DNA of 64,000 nt from Symsagittifera roscoffensis. Its lineage: Eukaryota > Xenacoelomorpha > Acoela > Convolutidae. Shown here one piece after another: positions 1-11,960 of the stretch; position 1 is the first letter of the stretch; the number at the start of each line of letters is the position of its first letter. The position numbers and the translations under genes are program-made. The stretch spans positions 11,452,670 through 11,516,669 of the forward strand of contig NC_087062.1 of NCBI RefSeq assembly GCF_963678635.1. The letters run 5' to 3'. Below the pieces are notes generated by a model. It was not told where the DNA came from and searched no databases. It saw only the letters and a list, made by a program, of their open reading frames with translations.

Positions 1-3000
1 TTCTAAGCCAAATGTTTGTGAGACTATTTTGATTGATAGGCGCGAAATGGTTTAACTTGATACGTTGACTGCATGAGTTTGAGTTACTCAGTTTTTCGGA
101 TCAACCGTACAATCTCACTGTACTACCCAGCCACTTATTATTTGTGAAAATTAATTCTAAAGAGTGCATATCGAACAAACGCACAAATAGAAATGGTTTT
201 TGCTGTTTTTCTTTTTGCAGAATGCAATCTAAAGTATGCATTTTGAACAAACGCACAAATAGAAATGGTTTTTGCTGTTTTAATTTTTGCAGATTGCATT
301 TGAATGCTGTTAAGTACCTAAGTTATTGTAATTTTAATCATCTTTTAAAAATTACAATTGTAGCTGCTTTATTGGTGAAGAGTGTTAATATAAGTCTGAG
401 CGATTGGTGCAGATGACCTGATCACGAGGTCGGAGGTGCGGTTCCGGCAAAATTTTTAAAATACTTTTATAGTGACCCTGGCAGCTCATCGTCTTTTTAT
501 AGCAACTGCAGGATCTTTAGTTTTAGCAAAATTATGCTCTGGTAAGCAAACGTGGCGCAGATAGGAGGAAGTTTGACTCCAGATCGGAGGTTTGTTTCCG
601 TTGCATAGCCAACATTTTTCTTCTGTTCTACTTTTTTTCTTAAATTTATTTTCGACCTCAAGGCTACTTTTGCCGTTTTTTGCATACATTTCGCCTCTGT
701 GTTATTCCTGTTCCGACTACTACCGCATAACATTAGATGGGAAGGAACTAGGGTGTAGGGTAGGTTTTTTCGCGAGCTTGAGTGCATCGCGAAAATTCCG
801 AAAGCTTCAATGGTGAAGCCAATATGGAACTTTTTCCTGAGAAAAGCATTTCAAAAAATTGCGAGAAACAGGTCTATTTTTTTTTCTATTCTGACTCAAA
901 CTCAGCAAGAAGCGGATAGTTTTTGATGAGTTTTTAAAGTACAACTTTACTATTGGACTAGTGAAAGTGAAAAGCATAATAAATCTGCGTGTTTAACTGC
1001 TGCTATCTATTTACACTTGCGAGAGCAAGTGTCGTGCATTCGGGGGCAAGACTTTAGTTCTCGTAAACAACTTCTTTCACAAATCTATAAGAAGTAGTGG
1101 AAGTTGCTTTAGGAGTGAAACTTAGCAACTTTGAGACAATTTCCAACTTGACCTAAGGTAAAAAGGGTACCCTAAGGTCTAGGTTTCGAGGCCCGGCCAG
1201 ACATTGTTTTTTCAGTAAATATTTCAGACAAAATTTGAATTGTTGGACTTCCGTTTGTCTGCTTATGTTATGTCGTTTTTTGCCACTTCGATGAATTTTC
1301 ATGTTTTATCAATGTATATGTGAGTTTTTTTTATTTACTCCTGTAATTTATAGATTTAATAGACCAGACGTTGTATATTTTCCTTGTTTTTCTTTTTTCG
1401 CTTAAAAGCTTTTTAGGCTTACAGCGTTTTTTGTTTTCGGCTCAATGGCCGCCTACCCACTTTTAGTCGGCCGCTGGCTAAATACTGAAAGCTTATTTAA
1501 TGGTTGTGTTTTTCTACTATTTTCTGAAATTATTTTTTTTTTTCGATTTTATTATTTCCTCAACCTGGTTATTTCCGGTTTTGCCTCATTTTATATTCGC
1601 TAGCATGTGATGCTGCGCTCGGGTTGTCTCGTACTTGATGCAAATTTCCGTTTCGCTTCCTTGTTTTCACAAAATTGTTATTTAATTTTCTATAGTCAAA
1701 GTTTCTTTCTGATATTTTTTTGGAATTAAAAGCTGGTTTGAATGTTTTTCTGTTATACTCCGACAGCCATCTCCTCATCTTTAGCATAGGCTTTCTGGAT
1801 GTTTTAATAGTAATAACCATTTAAATTTAAAATGGCACGACGACTGCTTTTGATAATAAGAGTATGTGCTAGTTGAATTTTGAGCAAAAAAATGTGTTTT
1901 TCATTTCTTGAGGACTTTGGACTTTTTCAAAAACAATTCAAAGCTTTCGGAGAGTTTTTTTACTGTAAGTACACAGTTTTTGCTATGCAAAGAGTGTTTT
2001 TTTTTTACAAATGTTTCTTGAATGAGTTTGTTATCATTCCAGAATTAGTTAGGTTTTTGGAGCCATTTTTTGCGATAAGCAGCTTAACTCGATAAATCGA
2101 TCCACCAACTTCCGATGGTTTGTCGCTCGTTTTTTTCTCGCATTTTTTCGCGATTTTTTGAATTTTTGTGAAAATTTCGCACAACAGCTTCTTCAGTACT
2201 GATTTTAACTAAACGGATAAAATAAAAGAAAAATATTCAAACTTTTTTTTCTCTCGGAGGGAAAAACTTGGTTTGAATTGAATCAGCTTTTTTGATGCAA
2301 TTTTTCAAATCACGAATAAAAATGGAAAAGAAAAAAATTAAAATAATAAAAAAATTAACGCAATTGAATCTGAACCTGTTTCTCTTCTTATTTTTGAACT
2401 AAAAAATTGACTCGTTCTGAGAGTGTTATTTGGTTTGAAATTTCGCTAAATAAGTTTTCATTAGAACTAAAATGATATTCAGAGAAACAATTCTTAAGTT
2501 TTTGTCTTTGTTTATTTCATCAGATTATTTTATATCTGTACTAAAGAAGCTTGTTCAGCGTAAAAGGCAGAAAAGGAGTTCGGTAAAACGCAAAAACATG
2601 CGTAAACAGAAAACAAGCTTATCAGGATGTCAAAATTTTGCGGCGTGTTTTTGTGACAAAAAGAATGACTTTCTTAGCCAAATGTTTGTGAAACTATTTT
2701 GATTGATAGGCCGGAAATGGTTTAACCTGATACGTTGACTGCATGAGTTTGAGTTACTCCGTTTTTCGGATCAACCGTACAATCTCACTCCCTAAGTAAC
2801 CAACCGTAGAATGTACTACCCAGCCACTTATTATTTGTGAAAATTAATTCTAAAGAACGCATATCGAACAAACGCACAAATAGAACGGGTTTTTGCTGTT
2901 TTTACTTTTGCAGAATGCAATCTAAAGTATGCATTTCAAACAAACGCACAAATAGAAATGGTTTTTGCTGTTCTTATTTTTGCAGGTTGCATTTGAATGC

Positions 3001-5753
3001 TGTTAAGTACCTAAGTTATTGTAATTTTAATCATCTTTTAAAAATTACAGTTGTAGCTGCTTTATTGGTGGCGAGTGTTAATATAAGTCTAAGCGATTGG
3101 TGCAGATGACTTGATTGCGATGTCGGAGGTGCAGTTCCGGCAAAATTTTTAAAATACTTTTATAGTGACCCTGGCAGCTCATCGTCTTTTTATAGCAACT
3201 GCAGGATCTTTAGTTTTAGCTAAATTATGCTCTGGTAAGCAAACGTGGCGCTTATAGGAGGAAGAAGTTCGACTCCAGATCAGAGGTTCGTTTCCATCAA
3301 ATAGCCCATATTTTTTCTTTGGTCCTACTTTTTGTTTCTTATATTTATATTTGACCTCAAGGCTACTTTTGCCGTTTTTTTTGCATACATTTCGCCTTCG
3401 GGGGCAAAACTTTAGTTCTCGTAAACAACTTCTTCCACAAATCTATAAGAAGTAGTGGAAGTTGCTTTAGGAGTGAACTTAACAACTTTAAGACGATTTC
3501 CAACTTGACCTAGGGTAAAACGGGTACCCTAAAGTTTAGGTTTCGAGGCCTGGCCAGACCTTGTTTTTTCATTAAATATGAAAATGAAAAAAAAAATTCC
3601 GAGAAAATTTGAATTGTTGAACTTCTGCTTGTCTGCTTATGTTATGTCGTCTTTTGCCACTTCGAAAAAATTTCATGTACTATTCAATGTAGATGTGAGT
3701 TTTTTTTTATTCACTCCTGTAATTTGTAGAATTATTAGACCAGATGTTGTATATTTTCCTTGTTTTTCTTTTTTCGCTTAAAAGCTTTTTAGGCCTAAAT
3801 GGTTTTGGCATATTCTTACAGCATTTTTTGTTTTTGGCTCACTGGCCACCTACCCATTTTTAGTCGGCCGCTGGCTAAATACTGAAAGCGTATTTTATGG
3901 TTGTGTTTTCTCCTGTTTTTCTGAAATTAATATTTTTTCGATTTTATTATTTCCTCAACCTTGTTATTTCCGGTTTTGTCTCGTTTTATATTCGCTGGCA
4001 TGTGATGCTGCGCTCGTGTTGTCTCGCATTTAATGCGAAGTTCCATTTCGCTTCAATGTTTTTACAAAATTTTAATTTAACTTTCTATAGTCAAAGTTTC
4101 TTTCTGATTTTTTTTTTGGAATTAATAGCTGGTTTGAATGTTTTTTCTGTGATATTCCGACAGCCATCTGCTCATCTTTAGCATATGCTTTCTGGATGTT
4201 TTGATAGGAATAACCATTTAAATTTAAGATGGTCCGACGACTGCTGTTGTAATAAGAAAATGTGCTAGTTGAGTTTTGAGTAAAAAAATGTATTTTCCAT
4301 TTTTTGAGGACTTTGGACATTTTCAAAAAAATTCAAAGCTTTCGGAGAGTTTTTTTACTGTAAGTACACAGTTTTTGCTATGCAAAGAGTGTTTTTTACA
4401 AATGTTTCTTAAATGAGTTTGTTATCATTCCGGATTATTTGGGTTATTGGAGCCATTTTTTGCGATAAGCAGCTTAACTCGATAAATCGATCCACCAACT
4501 TCCGATGGTTTATGTCGCTCGTTTTTTTCTCGCATTTTTTTGCGATTGTTTGAATTTTGTGAATAATTCGCGGAACAGCTTCTTCAGTAGTAATTTTTAC
4601 TAAACGGATAAAATGAAAGAAAAATATTCAAATTTTTGTTCTCTCGGGGAAAAAACTTGGTTTGAATTGAATCATTTTTTTTGAGCAATTTTTCAAATCA
4701 CGAACAAAAATGGAAAAAGAAAATAATTAAATATATAAAAAAGGTACCGCAATTGAAACTGAACCTGCTTCTCTTCTTATTTTTGAACCAAATAAACTGA
4801 CTCGTTCTGAGAGTGTAATTTGGTTTGAATTTTTGCTAAATAAGTTTTCATTAGAAACAAACTGATATTCAAAGAAACAATTCCTAAGTTTTTGTCTTTG
4901 TTTATTTCATCAGATTATTTTATATCTGTACTAAAGAAGCTTGTTCAGCGTAAAATGCAGAAAAGGAGTTCGGTAAAACGCAGAAACATGCGTAAACAGA
5001 AAACAAGCTTATCAGTATGTCAAAATTTTGCGGCGTGTTTTTGTGACAAAAAGAATGACTTTCTTAGCCAAATAATGGTGAAACTATTTTGATTGATAGG
5101 CGGGAAATGGTTTAACTTGATACGTTGACTGCATGAGTTTGAGTTACTCCGTTTTTCGGATCAACCGTACAATCTCACTCCCTAAGTGACTAACCGTAGA
5201 ATGTACTACCCAGCCACTTATTGTTTGTGAAAATTAATTCTAAAGAATGCATATCGAACAAACGCACTAATAGAGATGGTTTTTTTTGATTTTTTTTTGC
5301 AGAATGCAATCTAAAGTATGCATTTCGAACAAACGCACAAATTGAAATGGTTTTTGCTGTTTTTATTCTTGCAGATTGCATTTGAATGCTGTTAAGTACC
5401 TAAGTTATTGTAATTTTAATCACTTTTAAAAAAAAAACTAATACTTTTGTATAAATCTGCGCTGCACAAATTATTTTCTAGATAATTCAATTTTTTCTCC
5501 CCGAAATCAAATGAGGAGATTTTGTACGTTTGATTCAGTTTTTCTCTTGCAAGTTCCAAGAGTAACTTAAATTTTATTGTAACATAACTTAAGTAATTCA
5601 CTCCTTTCTCATGCACTATCTGGTCTTAAATTGATCTGGAAAAAAAAGACCAGTTTCTCTAGCCACTCAGGAAATTTTGGTCAGAATTTTTACTTCGAAA
5701 ACGGTACAAACGTTATGCGAAATTTTGTGAAATTACTGTTACTGAGTAACTCC
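1..5753. repeat. Tandem array of 2.4-2.7 kb units (two full units and a partial third)
   Basis: Units start at 1, 2,671 and 5,061, each opening with a variant of TTCTAAGCCAAA followed by GATTGATAGG and TTTTTCGGATCAACCGTAC. Unit 1 carries about 345 extra bases (roughly 694-1,040) that unit 2 lacks. It also lacks about 25 bases around 110-120 that later units have. The third unit departs from the others after about 5,425. Short frames encoding repeated NKRTNRNGFCC-like peptides sit in each unit. They follow the repeat rather than any gene, so I do not call them coding. The array runs off the left edge, so its total copy number is unknown. The core module recurs at 8,383-9,642, and pieces of it at about 32,816-32,880 (reversed) and 49,213-49,290. 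Confidence 0.85.
1013..1032. repeat. Perfect short hairpin with GAGA loop
   Basis: Stem ACACTTGC and GCAAGTGT (8 bp) closes a GAGA tetraloop. It lies in the roughly 345-bp segment unique to array unit 1. Closely related hairpins or sequences occur at 10,905-10,922 and about 9,921-9,955. Confidence 0.6.
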
Positions 5754-5982
5754 TGTTAAGTTTCGGAGAAATGACCTCTCACTTTATAGAGAAAACATTT
5801 CCCACTTTTTGGTTCAAAATAAGAACATGTTTGGATATCGTGCGATATCGCGTGATGTCATATCACGAGATCAGATCTCAACAGGCGGTTGACTTTCCAT
5901 ATATATAGAAGTTGATTTACTACTCTTTTATTGCTCTCTAATTAAACTGTTGATTATACCTAGTTTTGCTGCCAACCTGTGA
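5754..5982 (+). mobile_element. Probable 5' LTR of the copia-like element
   Basis: The sequence begins TGTTAAG immediately after the array sequence ending GAGTAACTC. It contains palindromic GATATCG/ATATCAC sequence at 5,836-5,875, a TATA-like CATATATATAG near 5,899, and pyrimidine-rich sequence, and it ends just before a tRNA-like primer binding site. The length of about 230 bp suits animal Ty1/copia LTRs. The exact 3' boundary is uncertain by about 10 bases. No second LTR copy is visible in the window. Confidence 0.6.
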
Positions 5983-5984
5983 AA

Positions 5985-5999
5985 GGTTATAAGCCCAGC
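5985..5999 (+). promoter_or_regulatory. Putative primer binding site of the copia-like element
   Basis: GGTTATAAGCCCAGC lies directly downstream of the proposed LTR. It resembles the copia-type priming site, which is complementary to an internal part of initiator tRNA. Recognition is from its position and a motif resemblance only. Confidence 0.5.
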
Positions 6000-6258
6000 T
6001 GCTAAAATGCAAGCCAGAAGTCATGATTGACTGACTAAACAAAAATTTTGAGAGAGCAAGCTTTAAATTTTTGACACACATTTAAAGTCACAAAAAAAGA
6101 CAACCGAGCAAAAAGTCACAAAGTGAACTGGCAGATAGACAACAGAGCAATACAAAGAGTCATTGAGACAGGGCATTGAGACAATTCCGTGATCAGTGAA
6201 GTCTGGAGTCACAGCGAAAGCTGAAAGAGGCACACGAGAGAAAGAGACACACACATAC

Positions 6259-6261
<3 letters not shown>

Positions 6262-6302
<41 letters not shown>

Positions 6303-6322
6303 AGAGAGAGAGAGAGAGAGAG

Positions 6323-6362
<40 letters not shown>

Positions 6363-6368
6363 CGAGAG
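6262..6368. repeat. (GA)n microsatellite
   Basis: About 105 bases of nearly uninterrupted GA dinucleotides lie in the leader between the copia-like LTR and gag. Apparent long open frames here (poly Arg-Glu or poly Ser-Leu) are artefacts of the dinucleotide. Confidence 0.95.
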
Positions 6369-6791
6369 AAACAGTGATAGATAGAAACTGTCAGACTGTT
6401 CAATTTGATAACTCAATTGATGAGGTGTTTTATATAAATTTGAAGATCATTGTTGTTGCTTGGGGGGATCGTAATCCGTCGCTGCGAGATCTGCACTCGA
6501 ACCTGATTTAAAGAAAAGAAGTTCCAGAAAAAAACACTCCAAAATTTCTATTTTGCTAATGTATATTGGTATGTATGAAGTCTGTGAAGTAACCTTAGCT
6601 TTGCTAAATCGCTGATGTGTTATTCAGTACGCTTACCTTTAGGTTTTAGATCAGACTTAGGTAATGAGATACATGATTACTTATATTATGCGATGCGATA
6701 TGTTTGCTGATATAGTATAGACTGAATTTTTGTCATTGAAAGTACGTGGAATATAAGGTATTTGCTCAGAGCAATACGGTATAGGTGAAAA

Positions 6792-7526
6792 ATGTCGAAG
6801 TCAGAGAGAATAGTTTTTTTCAGGAAAAGAAGAAGATTTTTTGTACTTTGCAGAGCAATTTGAGGCTAGAATTGTTCATCTTAAATAGAATAAAGTTATC
6901 AATAGAGAAGTAGATGAGAAAGATTTTGCACCCAGTGTTAGGAATAATGCTACTGTAGAACAGAGAGAGGCATCTTTAAGAAAAGGGAGAGAAATTTTTG
7001 GTGAACAAGAATTGCATGTTTGGTATGAGTTGGTCCAATGATAAGACAAAAAATCTGTCTTGTTTTTAAGACCTTATAAATCCATGGGAAGCAAGGCTTG
7101 GGAAACTTTGTGCAAAAGGTTGAAAAGAACCGAGAGACCGAGACTGCAGCAATTGATTTCGGATTAACTTCGAAAAGATTGAAAACAAATGAAAGTGTTG
7201 TCTATTACATCACTAGAGCTGAAGAGTTGCAGTATAATTTAGTTGAAGTAGACGAGGGTTTAAGTGAAAAGATGTTTGTGTCAATCATTCTTAAAGGGCT
7301 ATCAAAAGAGTTCAATACGTTTTGTACTTTGGTTAAGTTTAGCAAAGATGATAAGAGTTTGAACGAAATTAGGAAAGATTTGTTAAACTTTGAAAGTGAT
7401 CATAGGAATGAGAAAGAGGAAACTGAACATTCGTTTATTTCTAGAACAAAAACATGTTTTAGGTGCAATAAGACAGGACACATAGCAGCTCATTGTAGGT
7501 TTAAGTTAGTGAATACTGTCCTTTAG
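6792..7526 (+). pseudogene. Copia-type gag remnant with CCHC zinc knuckle
   Basis: This is a decayed capsid/nucleocapsid region of a Ty1/copia retrotransposon. An ATG at 6,792 is followed within about 45 bases by a frameshift into a frame reading SGKEEDFLYFAEQFEAR, typical of the N-terminus of copia Gag. That frame hits a stop near 6,885 and more stops near 7,040. A KAWETLCKRLK-like stretch at about 7,090 continues, after another shift, into a clean 142-codon stretch (7,098-7,526). That stretch holds RAEELQYNLVEV and the knuckle CFRCNKTGHIAAHC (CX2CX4HX4C), with ligands at about 7,456-7,497. In the family, Gag packages the RNA and nucleocapsid binds nucleic acid. The breaks mean this copy cannot make Gag. 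Confidence 0.85.
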
Positions 7527-7629
7527 TGATAGAACTCCGGTGAAATGTTTCAGGTGCTTAGAATTGTAAGGGATGGTGAAGGATTGTAATAGCGAGGAAT
7601 TGTAAGAAGGACTTTGAGAGAAAAAAAGC

Positions 7630-8379
7630 GTGAGAGGAGACCAGCAGTTGGCTGAAACAAATGAAACTTATTTTAGCTTTTACAACTCAGCTGAGAGAGT
7701 CGACGGTGACCTAGTTATAGATTCAGGCTCAACTTGCAGTATGATAAAGGATAAAAATTTATTTGTTGAGCTGGACCAGAGTTTTAGCGAAACTGTTGAA
7801 AACGCTAACAAAATGGACCTAAGGTTTTAGGTAAAGGAAAAGGAGTTTTTTGTGAAAAATTGTCAAGGAAATTCGAAAAAAGTTTCAATGAGCGATTGTT
7901 TCTATAAACCAGAAAACTCAGAAAATTTAGTGTCCGTCTCAAAACTTATTGGAGGAGGAGCTAAAGTAGTTTTTGGAGAAAAATCATGTAATGAGCAAGG
8001 AAATGGGACTGTTTAGCCACATAGTGAGCAAAGAAACCTTTCATTTGGAAAATGAGAGGATTTGGAAATCACAAAAAATTATGTGCTGGAAAAGTGGAAA
8101 ACAATTCTTCAGAGTTCAGCGTCAGCAAGACTTATTTTTGCAGAGAGACAGAAGAGAAAAATTTTAGTGGGTAAAATGAGAACTTGATAAAAGACGATGA
8201 TATAAGGAAAGAAGTTGAGCTGAAAAGTGAACCTAGAGCCCATCCAAAAACTAAAACGTCATTAGATGAACGAGGTGAGGAGTCGAGAAATTTATGCGAG
8301 GTTGAGAAGTTATAGAGTATGGACATGAAGTTAGGTTCAAAGCTAAGGGAGAGTAAGAAGTTTGAAAGCAGAGCGGAGA
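7630..8379 (+). pseudogene. Copia-type Pol remnant (aspartic protease and fragments)
   Basis: A frame at 7,630-7,830 reads DLVIDSGSTCSMIKD, the DSG(S/T) active-site motif of the retroviral-type aspartic protease at the N-terminus of copia Pol. After a stop and shifts, a SENLVSVSKLI-like stretch (about 7,918-7,950) matches the protease C-terminal region. HIVSKETFHLENERIW (about 8,013-8,065) is GAG-pre-integrase-like. An acidic/basic linker-like stretch follows to about 8,370. Integrase core, reverse transcriptase and RNase H are absent, so the element has a large deletion as well as stops. A purine-rich GCAGAGCGGAGAAAAAA precedes 8,385 and could be a polypurine-tract relic. Confidence 0.75.
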
Positions 8380-8382
8380 AAA

Positions 8383-9642
8383 AATTCTTAAGTTTTTGTC
8401 TTTGTTTATTTCATCAGATTATTTTATTATGTACTATAGAAGCTTGCTCAGCGTAAATTGCAGAAGAGGAGTTCGGTAAAACGCAAGAATATGCTTAAAC
8501 AGAAAACAAGCTTATCAAGATGTCAAAATTTTGCGGCGTGTTATTGTGATGAAAAGAATGACCTTCTAAGCCAAAAGTTTGTGAAACTATTTTGATTGTT
8601 GATAGGCGGGAAATGGTTTTACTTGATACGTTGACTGCATGAGTTTGAGTCACTCAGTTTTTCGGATCAACCGTACAACCTCCTTCCCTAAGTGACTAAC
8701 TGTAGAATGTACTACCTAGCCACTTTTTGTGAAAATTAATTTTAAGGAATGCATATCGAACAAACGCAAAAATAGAAATGGTTTTTGCTGTTTTTATTTT
8801 TGCAGATTGCATTCTAAAGTATGCATTTCGAACAAATGCACAAATAGAAATGGTTTTTGAGGTGGCCAGTCAATAAACAGAATGGTCTAAGAGTACAATG
8901 GGTCCAAGAGCAGAAAAATAGAAAAGTATCAACTTCTATAAGCTAATCCGTAAAATAATTATCAGAAATGTCAATAATAGCAAAGCAACGAACATTTTAT
9001 GCATAATTTGAGCAATTTAATCAAGGATTTTTTTTAAAATTTAATAAAAAAAAAACTTAATGAAATTAGTCATTTCATGCATAATTTATTCGTTTTCTTG
9101 GTATTTTTTAACGATTCTAATAATTGTTTTATCAATTAGCCCGTATAAACCAATATAAGTCAATATTTTCCTGTTTTTCTGCTTTTGGACCCATTCTGCA
9201 CTTGGACCATTCTGCTTATTGCTCCGCCTCCGGTTTTTGCTGTTTTTATTTTTGCAGATTGCATTTGAATGCTGTTAAGTACCTAAGTTATTGTAATTTT
9301 AATCATGTTTTTTAAAATAAAACTAATCGTTTTGTATAAATCTGGGCTGCACAAGTTATTTTCTGGATAATTCGAATTTTTCTACCCGAAATCGAATGTA
9401 GGGGATATTGTACGGTTGATTCGGTTTTTTTCTTGCAAGTTCCAAGAGTAACTTAAATTTTATTGTAACATAACTTAAGTAATTCACTCCTTTCTCATGC
9501 ACTATCATGTCTTAAATTGATCTGGAAAGGAAAAATAGACCAGTTTCTCTAGCCACTCAGGAAGTTTCGGTCAGAATTGCTACTTCGTAAACGGTACAAA
9601 CGTTATGCGAAATTTTGTGAAGTTACTGGTACTGAGTAACTC
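8383..9642. repeat. Second array segment right of the copia remnant
   Basis: This is homologous to 4,879-5,752, from AATTCTTAAG to GAGTAACTC, and is interrupted by a 372-bp TIR element at 8,859-9,230. The right flank restarts about 870 bases upstream of the point where the left flank stops. The copia element therefore does not sit in a simple single-site insertion: recombination or deletion took its 3' part. Confidence 0.8.
8859..9230. mobile_element. 372-bp non-autonomous TIR element with 8-bp target duplication
   Basis: The ends are GAGGTGG...CCGCCTC. The terminal inverted repeats extend about 60 bases (shared stretches include AGAATGGTC and AATGGGTCCAA). The flanks TGGTTTTT (8,851-8,858) and CGGTTTTT (9,231-9,238) are an 8-bp duplication with one mismatch. 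The uninterrupted target is visible in the homologous array copy near 5,345. The 8-bp duplication suggests mobilisation by a hAT-type transposase. It has no coding capacity. Confidence 0.85.
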
Positions 9643-11879
9643 TAGAGATAATGAATTAAGATGCTTCAAGGCAAATAATAACGGTTTGGAGGTCGGTCAG
9701 CAAAATCACCATTTTTTTCTTGGTAGAAAAAACTAAGAAGAAATTTGGCTTACGCAATCCACAATGAAATTGATTGTAATTATATTATATCCTCGACTAC
9801 TAAGTTCGCAAATACTAGCTCAACTAATGATGCAAAAATCAGTGGTAGACTTTTTGTATGGTAAACGTGTCATCGTTTCAAATTCTTGTAGGGCACCGTT
9901 TTGTTTAATTTCGAGTAATTATTTCACTTGTGTACTTGCGAGAGAAAGTTTACTTGTAATCAAATTTTTCCCGTAAATAAATTTTGCATTTTGAAAAGAA
10001 AATAACCTGGCTTTATTATGAAATCTCACGACAGAGTTAATTTTTCGAAGGCTGTAGAAAGAGTCACTGACTGGAATTTATTTATCTGTTCATGAATTGA
10101 AGATTGAAAGGAATTTGAGATTTTTGAGATTGAAATGAAACGCTGTGACTTCAGCTAGTGACTTCAAACTTGGCAGGTTTCAGCGAGATAGGGGTAAGTG
10201 AGGTTGAACTGTTGGCAGTAGTTGAGTTTGATCTCGGTGGTAGCCTAACAAACCTGTTACAAAATAGATTTAACTTAAACAAGTTATTATATCTGTTATT
10301 AGAATCCGCAAACTAATTGCGGATTCCGCTTGCAGTTGTGGATTCCGCCACAGCGCAATTTTATTATACACACATTTTATTTTTTGTTTAGGTTTCTCAA
10401 ATGTTACGCATTTTTTATTGCAGGTTCCGCAAAATTGGCCACTTTGGGAGCAATTTTGAGCGATATAATTTTTAACCATTTGTACGTGGAATCCAATACA
10501 GCAACGAAGATCAAAGAAAACTAGCAATGTTGCAGATTCCGCGACAAATGTGAAAATTCATATATGAAAATCTTATTACTAGCTTTTTTTTCATATCATT
10601 TCGCTACCAAAACAACAACAAAAAAATACTTTCGGAATTAGATCAAACTCATTTCGCAAATTGCATGAATATTGTATGACTAGTATTTTCGGTCTATGAA
10701 GGTCAACCCGGGCAGGGAAATGGCGCCCGTTTTAGATGGCTGTATTAAACATTTGTAAAGTTGCTAGTAATTGAGTTGTATATTTTTGCAAAACTTTGTA
10801 TATTTTCCGTTTGTATTATTGTTTTGAATTTTCTTGAGTTTTATTGGTTTCAGCGCATGGCAAATAGGCTTATTTGCTTCATCATTGGAGACATTAATTT
10901 TTTTCACTTGCTAGAGCAAGTGACTTGTAATCTGGAACTAGAATTTTTCTTACACTTTCTGCTGCTCGATTTCTGCTGCTGCTCAGGCATGCTGCAGTTC
11001 CTGAAACTTCAAGTAAAACTACTTCCTAGTTCATTCGAGGTAGTAATTAGTTTTTTAATATTATCTGGTACGCTTTTCAAGCAAAAGTTCATTTATGATT
11101 CATTAACTTTGTTCTTGTTTGAAGCAAAGATGTATTATGAAATGGTCTAGGATTTGTTTTTCTTTTCAATTTTGAGCTCTTCTCTCGAAATTTTAGTATT
11201 CTCGAAAACTATTTTAGTGATATGCAAAAAATGGCACCATTGAAAAGACCGCTTACTCTACTGTGCGCTTGCATTAACGACTAGTCTCTTTTTACCGTAC
11301 TTCTCTTTCTACAGCCTTCAAAAAAGTAGAAGATTTTTTTAGTCAAAATCTCTTTTTTCAAATGTGAGATTTTGGGTTAAAGGGATAGAACAAGTTTTGA
11401 TATGCTCCTATGCTCAAGCGGTTACGCCTTTTTCTTTTCCAAGCCCTTTTTTCCACAAAAAGCTATGATTCTCGGAAAAGTCAAAGTTCTGATCTTTTGA
11501 ACTTTTTTTCTAAACTTTTTGACTTTTCCAAAAAATATTCTCTCAATTATGAAGTTTTTGGAATCAATCAAAAGAATAGACTATCGTACGTGTTTCCGTA
11601 TAAGTGGATAAATCCATTTTTTTTAAACAAAAAAATTATGTCCCTCGGAAAAGTAATAATTGTGGCTTTTGACCATTTTAAAAAACTGTTAACTTGTCGA
11701 AAACTAACCTCGCAAATGTTGAAATTCATGCTCAATAAAAACAAAGAGACGAGCGACAAAGTCCATGATTTGAATAAAATACACTTTGCTTTTGTGATCG
11801 TATTTGAACAAAAAATCGAAAAATTGGAACCGAACTTCGAAGTTATAGAACACAGAAATAGTGGTTCGCCCACCTCTAA
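9643..11879. other. Repeat-rich AT sequence without a convincing gene
   Basis: Recognisable pieces: GCGGATTCCGC-type motifs at 10,310-10,540; a fragment ending GGTCAACCCGGGC at 10,560-10,720 that belongs to the CCCGGGTTGAC foldback family; and a CACTTGC-TAGA-GCAAGTG hairpin at 10,905-10,922. Open frames at 10,761-11,150 and 11,410-11,892 are rich in Phe, Leu and Lys and have no recognisable motif. Confidence 0.5.
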
Positions 11880-11960
11880 TGGCTTAAACTGAACACCGAT
11901 TGCTTGAATAGCTGCACGCAGCGAGACGTATACTCTATGAACCACCGCTTCCTGCTCATG
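11880..11960 (+). CDS. Candidate exon, unknown gene (exon a)
   Basis: The open stretch reads LNTDCLNSCTQRDVYSM then NHRFLLM and stops at a good donor, CTCATG|GTAAGA. Base composition is richer in GC than the surroundings. No acceptor is evident, so the upstream limit (stop at 11,877-11,879) is only a bound. The opposite strand is also open here, so the strand could be wrong. No family recognised. Confidence 0.3.

Noticed and set aside
144-416. 90-codon frame with repeated NKRTNRNGFCC peptides, also at 2,837-3,109
   Set aside because: It follows the tandem DNA repeat. Some units break the frame, and there is no start context or splice structure.
6063-6416. 117-codon minus frame rich in Ser-Leu and its plus-strand Arg-Glu mirror
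   Set aside because: Both are translations of the (GA)n microsatellite.
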